DNA from: Pseudisothecium myosuroides
Taxonomy: Eukaryota > Streptophyta > Bryopsida > Hypnales > Lembophyllaceae
Reading direction: 5' to 3'
DNA: 64,000 nt
Assembly (NCBI GenBank): GCA_951799445.1
Contig: OX637295.1
Location: 5,146,001 to 5,210,000, forward strand
The notes under the pieces are model-generated. The model had not been told where the DNA came from and searched no databases. It saw only the letters and a program-made list of their open reading frames with translations. This document shows positions 34,360 to 46,840 of this stretch, in pieces; positions within the stretch are counted from its first letter, which is position 1, and the number at the start of each line of letters is the position of its first letter. A program made the position numbers and the translations under genes.

Positions 34360-37300
34360 ATGTGGCCACCCGCGTCTTTAAAACGTCTCTTCCTGTTTAT
34401 GTTTCTTCTCTCAGCTGCAACTGCAGACACGCAGTTCTCTTTCCCATCGTTCTTGCCTGAATCTCGGGACGACTTCTTCACAAATGGAGATGCTGCACAC
34501 GATGCCGCCAATCGTTCCTACATCATCAACGCAGGTGCCAGGACGCCTGCTTCCAGAGGGTCTTGTGGAGCTCTGTTTTTTCGGAAAGCGGTCCAAATTC
34601 AAAATGTAGCAACTGGGAGAGTGGCTTCCTTCAGCACCACTTTCTCCTTCACGTTCACCATGCACGGCTTGCCTTGGGATTACAGTAAAAAGCCTTCGGA
34701 ATCGATCGGATTCGGTTTTGCCCTCATCGCAAAATCACAGATGGCTATCCTGAACGATTTGGTCTTCCAACCGGGAAAAGTTGGTGTTTGCATGAATATA
34801 CCGTTACAAACTCAAGTCAATGCATTCACTCCTGCAGGCTTAAACGTGAATTTTGAGACAGTTTATATTCCGCATCTTAAGCGGAGGCTAGGCAGCAACG
34901 TCATCCGGGTTGGGAAAAATCTTGAAAATGAATATGACCTGCAAGCGTACACCTACAACCTTTGTGGCAATGACACGCACTGCTCGTATTTCTCCAATGG
35001 GAGAATACTGACGGCTTGGATTGATTTCGATAGCTCATCTCAGACACTAGAAGTCAGGATGGTAGATGGATCAGATCCCAAACCTTCGCATTCTCTGTTG
35101 CTCGTTTCCAATTTCCAATTTCCCAGGGCACTGGGTGATGACGTGTACCTCTCGTTCTGGGGAGGCTCACATATCAACCGTTTGGAAGAGCACGAGCTCT
35201 TGTCCTGGAGTTTCTCCAGCACCGAGATATCAGAGTCTAAGCTCCAAATGATGCTTCACTATCTGAAATCAAGAACATGGGTTAGTGTGACCACAGGAGG
35301 AGTTCTATTTGGAACGCTTGCTGCGTCGGTGATTCTCTGGTGCATCTTCACGCCATCCACCCATTACAGTGCTTTAGGATGTTCCACAGGACCACGTGTG
35401 TTTTCATATAATGAGCTCCGCAAGGCAACCCAGAACTTTCATGAAAGAAATCTACTCGGACGTGGCGGATCAGGAGTTGTTTACAAAGGCTCTTTCGAAG
35501 GTGAGTCTAACTCTTTCGAAGCTTGTGTAGATTTCAGACTTTTTATTGACTTTTGAATATCCATCTTAGGGAGATGCCACTAACCCTAGAAGGACAGACC
35601 AGTGACCACTTTTCTATACTCCAAAGTTCCTCTGTTCATATGCTCCCATTTTGCAACTAAAGTAGAAGGATTGGTCCTAAAACAATTCAAGCTCTAAAAG
35701 TAATACGTACCTTTACAATTGGAGCAACCCTACAGCAACACGTTGAAGCAACACTCTAAAGGTTTTGCACCATTGATCTTCTAATAATGAGGAATGTCCT
35801 CATTGATTTGCTTTAGAGTGTTGTGATGAGGCTGCTCCAATGTAAAGGTACATATTGCTTTCATCAATGTCCCATTTGTGTTCATCATTGTATCAACACT
35901 GAGCATATTAGGAGGTAGATGCTTTTAGAGCCCTTAGTGATTCCACTTCAAAATTTATAACTAATTCCACAAAGGTCCAAAAAATAATGAAACAATTTGA
36001 ATTAAATGTCATTTGTTTATCAAAGAAAATTTATTGAAAAATATTTCAAGAAGTCAAACTCTTCAAAATTGAAAATTAACCAGTAAAAGGTTGCTTCATA
36101 GACCTCCTACCTTACATGTAATTGCATTTTTTTCAAAGATGTAATTACATGTCTTCTATGAGTCAATAAAATTTCAATTTTTGGTGAAATTCTAAATAAA
36201 AAGTACAAAAATAATATAAAATACTAGAAAACAAAATATTCTTCAAAATTTTGAAACTTTCTCTATAGGTGAACATTATAGTGTAGGACATCATAGTACA
36301 AAAATTTTACCTCATCATTTTATAATAAGAAAATGAGCACTCCATGGTAATAGGCCCAAATTTCAAATAGCAATAAAATATTTAAATTTGGATTCTTTTT
36401 AGTTTTCTAGATGGTGTAGAAATTAGAATTCTTAAGATTTATTTCATTAGTTGGGATCAAATACAAACACACAAGGGGAGCTTTGAAGGCAAAGGAGGGC
36501 CATTTCAAGCCTGCTCTCATGTTCTAAACCAACAATAATATTGTCACAATTTATTTTAAATATATATATAAAACTAAATTTTTATTTTTTCAAATAATTT
36601 GACGTGGTACTCTCTCAACCATGTCAGACTGTGCATGTGGTAGAGTTCTCAGGTTGGGAACGAGCTGGGAACTTGCAATCTTTTTTTGGCCTCAAAGGTC
36701 TTCTAATGATCACTTTTTGGTTCAAATTTAGATCTTAAAAAAGGAAAAATTGCCAAAATACATTATACAATGATCCAAGGATTTGCCAATTTTTTACATA
36801 GGAAAGTAAGAAAGTATCATTGACAAAAACCATCCAAAATCATCTATTCAAATTGGATTCAAAGAAACCCTCCAAAAAATTCAATGAAAAAATAATTTTT
36901 TCCATCTTTTAGGCCTCTTTGAAATGAGCCAAAGGATACAAAATGTCCTCTGAAGCGTTTTGGGTTAACTTTGAAATGCGTGAGAAGATGTTTTGTATCC
37001 TTTAGAGATTGTAGGAAAATCTTATACATGTAAAAGAATGTTTTTTCATCCAAATCTTTTGGAAGAGTCTTTAAGCCCATCTTCAATGGAAGTTGATATT
37101 TTTGACTTTCCTACATGAAAAAATGGCAAATTTGTGGATCACTATTAGTGTGTTTTGCTATTTCTACTCTTTTCTTTGAATTTGAATTTAAACTATACAA
37201 ATGATTGTTTTTGAATTTCAAATCAACTAATGAAATGAAGATTTTTGTTTTTAGTTTCTATTCAAATTAAAATTTTAAAAAATTATTAAATTTAAATATT

Positions 37301-39627
37301 CTATTGCTATTTGAACTTTGGACCTATTACCAAGGACTACTAATTTTTTAATTTTTTAATGACATAATAAATGTTTTTACACTATGGTGTTTTGCAATAC
37401 AATGTACACCTATCATGGAGAAATTTTCAAATTTTTAAGCAAATTTTGTATCCAACAAGAACTCTTTTCAGTTTCTATTAAAAAAATGTACAATAATTTT
37501 AAATTTTTTCAAAAATATCTGAATTTTCATGACTCATAGAAGACATATAATTATATCTTCAAACAATAATACAAAAAAATTCAATCATATATAGTTACAA
37601 TATATGATCATTTAGAGAGAAGAACTTCAAGGTTTGACATAGTTGCCCAAGGCTTGTCCTTTCAGGGTTAAGCAATCAATTGTGTGTAGATTTAGAAATC
37701 AATCATGCAAATACATCTTTCTCCCATCCGTCTTTTTGAAACTATTGGAAGACTTGTCATTCAAAAAAATTATTATACATGAGCCAAAGCTCAGTCTAAG
37801 TAGGTTAAAGTAGGTCTATTGTGAATTGCAATTTGGAATGGGGCCGTTTTCATGCTACAAGTGCTTATAGAAGTGCAATCACAAAAATGCACAAGATTTA
37901 TAGACATTCCAATCTCAAGCTCCAATGTGCCTTAGAATTAGAAGTGGTTGTGATGCTCTTGGTATTCTAAATTTAATTTATTAAAGAAGACAAACTATAC
38001 GAGACCCATAAATGAGTACCTTCAACATAAAGATTATCTTTTCCTAGCTCCTCAAGCCCTATCCATTAGATGCAATTGCAGATTGAATTTTTCACTCTTA
38101 TTAATTGTTTGGAGAGAAGCTTCAACTAATTTTAGAGTGTCCATTTTGGAATGAGGTAGTTCTATGTTTAGAGCATGTACTATAAAATTGACATCCCCTA
38201 AATTTTATTATATTGATCATTTTTTATTTTGTGTATATGTGTCTTTAGTATGTTGTGACATATTACAAATTCACTAGTTTAGACCAGAAACTCCAAAAAG
38301 TTTTGAAGAATAAAATGCTCCATACTAGTCTAGACATGCCCATTTTGAAGACAACTTGAGAAAAAAGCAAATCCAAAAAATGGAGGAAAATCCCAAACTT
38401 CAAAATTTTGTAAGATTGTCAATTTATGATTTCATTTTAGAGTTTCCATAGCTTGAAAGCACCCCATGGGTACCTTACCGCTAACTTATATGCAATCTTC
38501 CTTAGACACATACGATTTAATTCTTTGTGAAAGAAGTTTAAACTATTGAATCCATGTTTGACCCAGGTGGTGGTGTTTTGGTTGCTGTGAAACAAATCAA
38601 TATGTTGGAAGATGAGCAAGCTCAAGCCCTCTTCCATGCCGAAGTGGCAAGTCTAGGCCAAATTTGACATCGAAATGTGGTGAGCTTGTACGGATGGTGT
38701 CAAGAAAAAGGCAAATTGTTATTGGTGTATGAATACTTGCCCAATGGAACTCTCAATGATTGGCTTTACAAAAATGGGAGCCAAAAAGTCCTATCTTTGA
38801 AAACGCGGCATTCCATTCTTGAAGGGGTGGGTGCAGCCCTAGGATACTTGCATGAGGATTGCATGAGTTGTGTTTTACACCGAGACATCAAATCTAGCAA
38901 TGTTTTGTTGGATGCGGATTTCAAAGCCTACATTGGAGACTTTGGACTTGCTCGTTTGATAGATCACCATAAGTTGGACAAGACAACTTTGGCAGCAGGT
39001 ACATTTGGCTACATGGCTCCTGAGTTGCCACACACGAGCAAAGCGACAAAAGAATCAGATGTCTATAGTTTTGGCATCTTGATGTTGGAAGTGGTGTGTG
39101 GAAGGCATCCCTTGGATTTGCGAACAATAGAACCTGAGGATCTTCTATTGTTGTCTATGGTTTGGCGAGCCCATGAAGGTGGGTCACTCTTTGGTATGGC
39201 GGATCCAAGAATGCTTGGGACTTTTGAACCATCAAGTAGGTTTGTACCTGTTTCTAATGAAAGATTACAAGTTCCTGTCTCGCCATCATATTCTTCCAAT
39301 TTAGATTATAGCACTACTTCAGAATCCGTAGTTGCGGATGTGAACCCAGAAATTCAAAAGGCAATGGTTGTGAGTTTACTTCAATTGGGACTCTTTTGTT
39401 GCCTTCCCAATCCCAAGGCTCGACCTTCTATGGAGGAAGTGAATAGACTATTGCACCAGATTCGAGACATAGAGTATGAGTCTCCTATCACGACAATACT
39501 AATGCCATTATTGCCAGACACCAAGCCACTTGGGCTTTATAATTCACTGGAATTCTCACCTAGTAGTGCTATCTTGAGTACTTCCGTTGCACCTTCTCCT
39601 CTCGCTTCTCCTACTTCATTGGTTTAG
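34360..39627 (+). CDS. L-type lectin receptor-like kinase, two exons, premature stop in the kinase domain
   Basis: A plasma-membrane receptor kinase: extracellular legume-lectin domain, one membrane helix, cytosolic Ser/Thr kinase. Exon 1 is 34360-35500 and exon 2 is 38567-39627; the 3066-bp intron splits a Gly codon just after the glycine-rich loop. A signal peptide (residues 1 to about 22, LFLFMFLLSAATA), a lectin domain (about 25-290; FSTTFSFTF, IGFGFALIA) and a membrane segment (about 306-330) come first. The kinase has LGRGGSGVVYKG, VAVKQ, HRDIKSSNVLLD, GDFGLA and GYMAPE, with all catalytic motifs intact. TGA at 38665-38667 lies where CGA (Arg of I-R-H-R-N-V-V) is expected, so the encoded product would lose most of the kinase. 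Full reading would give about 733 residues. The usual metal-binding Asp/Asn of the lectin loops are missing. The intron holds a 2.1-kb element. Probably a recent pseudogene or a null allele. Confidence 0.88.
35584..37667. mobile_element. 2.1-kb foldback element with CCCTAGAAGG ends in the kinase intron
   Basis: The left end CCCTAGAAGGACA and, on the other strand, the right end CCCTGAAAGGACA are inverted repeats, with CTAA before and TTAA after (37668-37671), so it belongs with the TTAA family. Within it 36148-36800 and 37090-37560 are imperfect inverted repeats (GTCTTCTATGAGTCA and TGACTCATAGAAGAC). A TAAGGTAGGAGG-type MITE (about 35690-36114) is nested near the left end. Confidence 0.6.
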
Positions 39628-42399
39628 GTTTCCTATCAATGATTCTACTTTGTGAAGGCCATGGTAGTGATGGTAGTTGGCATCAACCAATTTTCTTATT
39701 GCAAGGGCATGATTGAATTGTTTTTCATCTAATTTGGTCTTAGTTTGATCTTGAGTTGGTCAAATTTGCAATTCAATGTGAGGTTTCATTTGTACAAATT
39801 TGCTTTCTTGATTAGGGGGCATTGAGACTTAAAAAAAATGCATGTTGTTAAACCTCAAAGTCTTGCACTCTTTGTGCTCTATTTTGCTCAATGAGCACTA
39901 GTTTTGGATCATAATTGTACATTTGCACTAAAATCTATACTAGCATATTTACCCCTATTTTCAATAGATAATTCAAGACCTTCAAAAAAATAATTGAAAA
40001 TAAATTTGATCACACATTTTGCATAAAATAAACTTTGAAAAAATAAAATAAAATAAAAATTTTAAAACCCTTAAAAGTGAATATAAGATTTTGACTCTCA
40101 AAGTTGAATATTAAATTTCTAAAATCCTAAAATATTATGAATTTGAAAATCAAGACTATTTCAATAATAAAAAAACTATGTTAAAAAATAAAAAATTATC
40201 ATAGTAGTTTTTAATAAAAGGTCTAAATTTAGTGTGCACAATGCATTGTGATGAAGCACTCTTTTGGTGTAAATTTTTTATTTTGAACATTTGAAGATAT
40301 TATGAAATTCCATTTTTTGGATGGTCAAATAGCCTACTATAGCTTCCTAGCAACTTGGATAGTTTTGTGCCTAATAATTAATTAAAGTGCAAAAAACACT
40401 TCGATAGCTCAAAAAATAATATATTAAACCCTGAAGGACCAAGGGGTTGTTCAGATTTCTGAAACTGTAAAGATCTATTATAAAATGCAACTTAAATAAT
40501 ATTTTAATGATGACTTTCAAACAAGAATTGTAAAATATAATTTGTAGATCACATCCATATGGTTAGATGAACAATTACAGAAATCAATATTTTGCAAAAA
40601 AAATTTAAGCAAGAAGTTGAAAATTCTTTCTAAAATCAATTGTAGATTGAATATTTAATATGATTCTTACAAGAGTTTTTTTTTCTATAAGTTCAAAATG
40701 CTAAGTTCTAATCACAGTGATTCTTCAAGACTTTTATTTGATTATTGATTCTGAAAGTCTTTTTCGAAGGGTCATTTTTTGAACTAAAAAATTTATTTTT
40801 TGAGGCTAGACCTATCGATTCTTTTTTAATTATATAATATTTACAAAGCAAAATGTTTACAATCTACACCACACAAATGTTAAAGAATTCATACAAGGAT
40901 CTTCAAATAAAATTGATGGATGAAAAAATGCATTTTATTGAGTTTGAGATGTGTTTCCGTTGATTTGTTGTTCAAAATCTGCACTTATGCATGGTCCTTA
41001 AGGGGTTAAAATTGAACAATTTTAAAATATAATTAAATGAGTTAAGCATGTATGCATTTAAGTTGTTCTTACAATTTTTAGATAATTGTTGCTACTTTCA
41101 TCTAAGGCGGCTACATTTACCTTAATCCTTGCCTTAACCTCCAAACCCTAAACATTCTACCTTGCGTATCAGGGTTTTGTTAAGTTTTAGAGTTTATTGT
41201 GTGCAAAAGATATGTTTTTGTTTGTGAAAGATTGTGCTTTAGCATTTAGAGTTTACGGTCAAAGTAGCAAGGCAAAAAACTTTGCAATGTATATTTACAG
41301 TTTTTGAAAAGCATCAATTTTTTTATCAGTGCTTACTAGTGTAATTTTAGATGCTAGAAAATTATTATTAAAGCTTGAGCCAACTTTAGAATACAAGTCA
41401 AATGCTAATTTATTAAATTATAGCACATGCAATTAAATTTCTTTATGTTTATTTTTCAAAGATGTCTTCCATGAGTAATCAAATTTACAATTTTTTTTAA
41501 ATACGATGATTTTGTCTTAAATTTTTGGAAGAAAAACAAAAAAGGAAATCATTTTGTGAACAAAAAATCCATGACTTCAATGTGTTTGTTGGTATTCAAA
41601 CTTATTGAAAAAACATTTTTGTATTATGGAAAAGAGTGGAAAAGCATTCCAATTGTTCAAGCAAGTGGAGTTGTTATCTGGACGAGACTCATAACATGTA
41701 GAGAGAGAAATAACTTCAATTCACTTTGGAACTGGCGTACTTTGAGAATTTGTTTGTATTGTATGTACAACTGGTCTGATAACATTGTACACAAGATACC
41801 ATATGTGATATAAAAAATGCATACTCATATTAGACCCTCTAGTGTTTGTATCTATCACAAGGGTTGCTATTATGTGAGCCTAGGAGTGTGAGTCTAGCAG
41901 CATAAGTCCATAAGCTTAGAAGACTATACGCCTATGTTATAGGTACATGTCTATATTATAGAAGTTTTTCATGATTATAGTATAACTACTATATAGGTAC
42001 CTATATTATAGGTGTTTATATTATAAACACCTTTAATGGTTGTAGGATATCTACTTATACATATGCTCAAGGCTCACATGCTCCCATTTTCATGCTCATA
42101 CACTAACATCGTTGTATCTATCATTTATATATTATTATTGTTTATTATGTAATGGTTGTCCTCATAGCTAATATCAAAGCTAGTATAAAGTAGGTAGTTA
42201 CCTGACAATTACATGAAACACTTGTATAATCATTTGTCATATATTTTCTAAATGATTTGTTTTTTGGCCATAACTTCTGCATTATGACTTCAACAGACTC
42301 ACGATTGATAGGTAAGGTACTTAAGACTATTTTATACTTTGGCTAATTTTTTTATTTTTTTATTTTTTTCTTAGCTAAATTAGCTAAATATAGCCCTCG
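39628..42399. other. Intergenic AT-rich stretch without a gene
   Basis: The 3' flank of the kinase gene is followed by low-complexity DNA with one TTAA-family element (40438-41005). At 41940-42060 there are short repeats of TATATTATAGG. No coding signal was seen. Confidence 0.4.
40438..41005. mobile_element. TTAA-flanked element, 568 bp
   Basis: TTAA lies at 40434-40437 and 41006-41009. The ends read ACCCTGAAGGACCA and, on the other strand, CCCCTTAAGGACCA. It belongs to the TTAA family by its ends; internal similarity to the other copies is weak. Confidence 0.55.
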
Positions 42400-43430
42400 G
42401 TTGATTGTCATACTAACCAATTTGAGGGGTTTTAGTACTATTTTTAATTCAAAAAATCAAATTTGGAGCTAAAATTTGGAAGGGATGGTCTTCCAATAGA
42501 TTAGTAGCTATTTTATGAAAGAATTATAAAAATAATTAATTCTATATTGTATAGAAACCAACAAATTGAAATTTTTTTTGCATGCATTTTGGAACATGGA
42601 AAATTTTATTTTGGGGGTTCTTTTGTGATTGACCATCTCCAAGAGTTGTTTTTATTTTATTTAAAAAAATTAAAACTTCAAAAATGTCTATTTTCTTGAG
42701 ATTTGGGCACTTTTTTAGTTCTTCTACTAAAAGAATTATCCTATACTCTACATTTCTATGATAAAATCTTCTTAAAGGTCTTTACATTGGCCATATTTTT
42801 TTGTTTCTTAAATTTTTTTTTAAAATTTTAAAGTACTCCAAAAAAATATCATGTAAATAGACAACAAAATTAGTCAGTGTTTATTGAGTAACCTTATAGA
42901 TGTGTTAGTAAAATGGTTTGGGTCCAATCAAATCTTTGGGAGATTAATTTATGTGTAAAGCTCCACTGAAACTATTGGTGGTAGGAGTAAATTATAGCGT
43001 TTGTTTTTATGATGTTATAATGGCTTTATCCTTGTGAGCCATTCCTATGATAGGTGACAATATCTATAATGATGTAGTATGACAAGACAAGAATATGTTT
43101 TTTGTGTTAGTTTATGATATTAGGTTTGGGTTGTAGTTGTATAGCTTGTAGTTGGATAGATGTGAGCTTGGTTAAGCCATTAATAAATTTATCTTTTAGG
43201 CGACATTTTTGTATATATTATGGTAGGGGTTCCTTTATTTACATAGAGTTTTTTAAGATGACTTTAGATGTAGAAGGAGATTTAGAGGAGTTTGTGCGTA
43301 TTACCAAGTTTTGTGGATTTGATGGAGTTTGGCCTAAATATTGCGTGCATGTGTATGCAAATCCTTATTTTGTGGTTTCATGAGGTTACTTAAGAAGAGG
43401 GGTTGTAGTTGGAAAGGTGTATATACAGTA

Positions 43431-43972
43431 CAGTGGCCTACCACAAAGATACGTGATTTCACCTTCAGCTTCGAAAAGAAATATCTCTATATTAGAAATT
43501 AGTTTTTTGCAAAGGAATTGTACCATCACACTTAAACCTACGAAATTAGTTATATCAAGAAGGAAAAATGTGAAAATCTAATTACAATAAAGAAATATTT
43601 ATTTTCAAATTAAGGGCAAAATCTTGCGAAAACGGAAATCTCTCAAGAGGGAATTGTGATTTTTTTTTTGAAATGCTTGTTGAAGGAAAGATGTGTATAT
43701 GAAGATTTCCTACATATCTCTACAGTTGAATTTAAAAATTTCATCACTAATGTTTTTCAATGAATTTTCATGTAAAACCATGAAATTAAATTAAAAAATT
43801 CACCAAAAATGGAGTTTTAGTTTTTTGAAACTGAAATTTGGTATGGTTGATTGGGATTGCATAAGATATCAATGTTGATTATGCAAAACAAAAAATGTCA
43901 ACTTTGTTTTACATTATGCAAAGAAAACTGATTGTCCAAACTGCCATCACTTATCTTTTTGGTAGGCTACTG
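43431..43972. mobile_element. 542-bp MITE with CAGTGGCCTACCA ends (hAT-like)
   Basis: The left CAGTGGCCTACCACAAAGAT and, on the other strand, the right CAGTAGCCTACCAAAAAGAT are inverted repeats. The sister copy of the host repeat near 17504 lacks it (GTATATACATTGAATC). The target duplication cannot be set exactly. Confidence 0.65.
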
Positions 43973-44607
43973 TACATTGGTTCTTTTTCAAGAAGCAAGT
44001 TAGTATGCAGTCAATGGGTGTTTATGGTGTTGGTTACACGCATGCAACTATGGATTAACTTGGGCATTTGCAAAGGTGGGTGACAGAGTATTGGTTTCAG
44101 CATATATTGGAGTTGATTTTTTGTTGTGCATTGTTTCTTCTTTTGTCATTGCCTATGTTATATCATACTCAAGAATATGATCATAATCATATTTGTATTG
44201 ACTTGTGTTGTACATTGGTATGTAATTTTAAGGTTCATTTTGTTGAATTGGTGGTGTGAAACTTTTTTATTGAAACTCAACTCTGAAAGGATGAGACCTA
44301 TCTCCAAAGAACTTGCCAAAAATAATCCAATGTTGAACCAAGCAATGCATTTTTCATTTCTATAATAATCTTGAAAGTCAACCATTTTCCACTTTTTGGC
44401 CTCAGCATCCTCCCTAAATTAAAATGACTGCAACATGAATATATAGCAAAACTTAATTAGGGACTCTTCGTATTATTTTTAGGTCTCCACGGGCATGATG
44501 AAAACAAATGCATTAGAAGGACAGAAATACTGAAACCATCTTGAACAATTAGCAATACAAAAATTGACCATCAACTAAAATACAACAATAGTGAAATATC
44601 TCACAAA

Positions 44608-44784
44608 TTGGAATCCATGAGGTTCCCGGTTCCATTCCCCATGCTGACGTTGCTCGTGTGGGGGCTCTTTGTGTTGGCACATGAGGAGTTGGTTTATCCC
44701 TCCACTTGGTCTTGATGGGGATTAAGTCCATGGATTGCTATGGCAGTGTCAAGTCAATCCTTGTTGTGGCCTCGAAGGTTGTAT

Positions 44785-44816
<32 letters not shown>
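44608..44816 (+). mobile_element. SINE-like retroposon with poly-A tail
   Basis: About 180 bp ends in an A-run (44789-44816). The host sequence ATCTCACAAA (44598-44607) recurs after the tail as TCTCTCACAAA (44817-44827), and the sister repeat at 21437 has the site once. GGTTCCATTCC at about 44639 resembles a tRNA B box, suggesting tRNA origin; no clear A box was found. Confidence 0.75.
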
Positions 44817-44819
<3 letters not shown>

Positions 44820-44910
44820 CTCACAAAGATCCTCCCATATGAAATGCCCCGTTTGAAACCCCAATAGAAGCTCAAAATCAATTGTTTTTTTAGGCAATTA
44901 AGTGCCCAAT

Positions 44911-45811
44911 TTCCTCAAAAAAAAATGTGCAGCTTTAGGCCTATAGAAAAAAAAGGGGATAAATGTGTTAAAATATGCCAGACTATATTGATGGCCATGC
45001 ACACTATTGCTACAATGCTTCCAAAACCTCATTTCATCCATTGTGCAAAACCAGCACATACAAAAATTACATATTCAAAATTGCATACTCTAAATTGACC
45101 TCCTTCAATTCAAACCCCAGGAATGAAGGAGCCACAAAACTCAGAGCCTTCTTGAAAGAAAGGCCACATAACCATTTGTCCGAAAACCAAAAAAAAAAAA
45201 CTGCTCGAAAGCACTAAATTGTGAAACTCCAGATTTAGAGTGACGGCAGTTCAATAAAATCTGATCACATTCTTCAGTAGTGGTTGTCTTGAACCCCTAG
45301 TCCCTGCAGCATTGAAGACAAACAGATCACTAAAATAATGTACTAGTCACCTTCGGAATGAGGACGAGTCCAAGGTACGAATAACGGAATAAGAGACCTG
45401 GAGATACAACAATGCACATCAGCCCTTTTTTTTGCACCACAGGACTAGATTGCACCATTTCAAAATAAATGTCTCCTTTTCGCCAGATAAAAGTAAAAAA
45501 AAATTGCTTGAAATTTTCCATTTTTCTCAAAAATATGGATGAAGTCACCAAATTGGATGAAAAAGTGCATGAATATGATTGAAAGTGTTTTTTGGTCCCA
45601 AAGATGAATGAATGTAGAAATATCATGCTTCACCAAATTTTAAGTGATCACCATCTTGGCACTTTCTCAAAAAGTTAAAAAAAAGGGGCTGATGCAAACA
45701 CAGAGTCTGAAGGCGAACTTGGAGATTAGAAGCTTCGATCTGCAAGACAAACAATGGTTTGCCAAGTTTATTGTTGTTTGGAGACAAAGATTGTCAATCA
45801 CTAGCTTGGTA
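44911..45811. other. Intergenic stretch without a recognised gene
   Basis: Only short open segments on both strands, none with a recognisable domain. Confidence 0.4.
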
Positions 45812-46382
45812 CTCCCTCTGTCCCACTAAAAACTTCCAAATGAGGCACAATTTTTGTCCCACTAAAAACTCCATTTAGTGATTTTGACCGTTGAATAAGC
45901 GTTGCTTGTAATGAATGACCTTGTGGGAGTAGGTGGCAAGCAATCAATGAACATTCCTCTCCTAGCAAGCTTAGCCTTGCCCATATGAGGCACCTTGTAC
46001 TTGTTGCTTCGTCAAATAGTTGTGTTGACGATGGATTCGGGGACCACTTTGGTGCAATGGAGATTTGTTCATAAAGGGGGCTAGGTTTCGTAGATGCGGT
46101 ATTTAAGTTGGGAGCATATATTTTCTACAATCCCATTGTTGCCACCAACTTTTTAAACATTAGAAATGACGAGCTGACGGCATTTATAAACAATACTCAA
46201 ATATGATACTTTCCACATAGATTTTAGGTGCCTAAACGATGGCGCCTAAGTTGGAGATTTTGCATAGATCTAGGGGATAGATTATTTGTTCTAGAATGTA
46301 TGTATCACTGGCACGAAGACTAAAAATATAGTTAATCCCTCATGGGGAAGATTTTTGGAGTTTTTTCGTGGGACAGAGGAAG
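45812..46382 (+). mobile_element. Stowaway-like MITE, 571 bp
   Basis: The start CTCCCTCTGTCCCACTAAAA and, on the other strand, the end CTTCCTCTGTCCCACG form the inverted repeats; TA flanks both sides (45810-45811, 46383-46384). It is the full-length relative of the truncated copy at 6151-6575. Confidence 0.8.
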
Positions 46383-46615
46383 TATGTCCGTAACATACTT
46401 CACAGCAAACCGGGCCTAGAACTTAGATCTCGTTCAACGGACTTCAATTTGCCCACCCAGTAGCACCCACAGATTCTCATCAATATTTCTGTGTCCAGCG
46501 ATCTGAATCACACCGTTGGATCGAGACAAACAGAGAGACATTCACAATGTAGTTGCTGCAGATTGCGAGTGGCTAGTGCAAGCATGCTTCCATCAAAGGA
46601 TTGCGGTGTGTTTAG

Positions 46616-46836
46616 CCCCTAAACATCTCAATCCTTTTTTGAATTTTTGCACATTTTTGCTTATATCTTTGTACAAAAATATCATTTACTAGAATTTCAT
46701 GAATGTGGTTGTTAAGGAAGGTTGTCTTTTCTAGATTCAAGTATTACATTGGATGAATGAGAAATTGGTTGGACTACAGAGTGCCTTGAAGCCCTCCATT
46801 GATCGTCCAGAATATGGACGTCGGAGCGCTTCAGGG
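46616..46836. mobile_element. Short TTAA-family element, 221 bp
   Basis: It is flanked by TTAG (46612-46615) and TTAA (46837-46840). The ends read CCCCTAAACATC and, on the other strand, CCCTGAAGCGCTCCGACGTC; the latter resembles the isolated ends at 23762 and 32496. A GTCC-N-GGAC mini-palindrome lies just inside. Confidence 0.55.
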
Positions 46837-46840
46837 TTAA

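Larger units (their letters stand above)
42400..44910. repeat. Dispersed repeat 'C', copy 2, with two inserted elements
   Basis: It aligns with 16930-17590 and 20945-21480, and its left part with 25840-26310. It is interrupted at 43431-43972 and 44608-44816. No coding capacity is seen. Confidence 0.65.
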
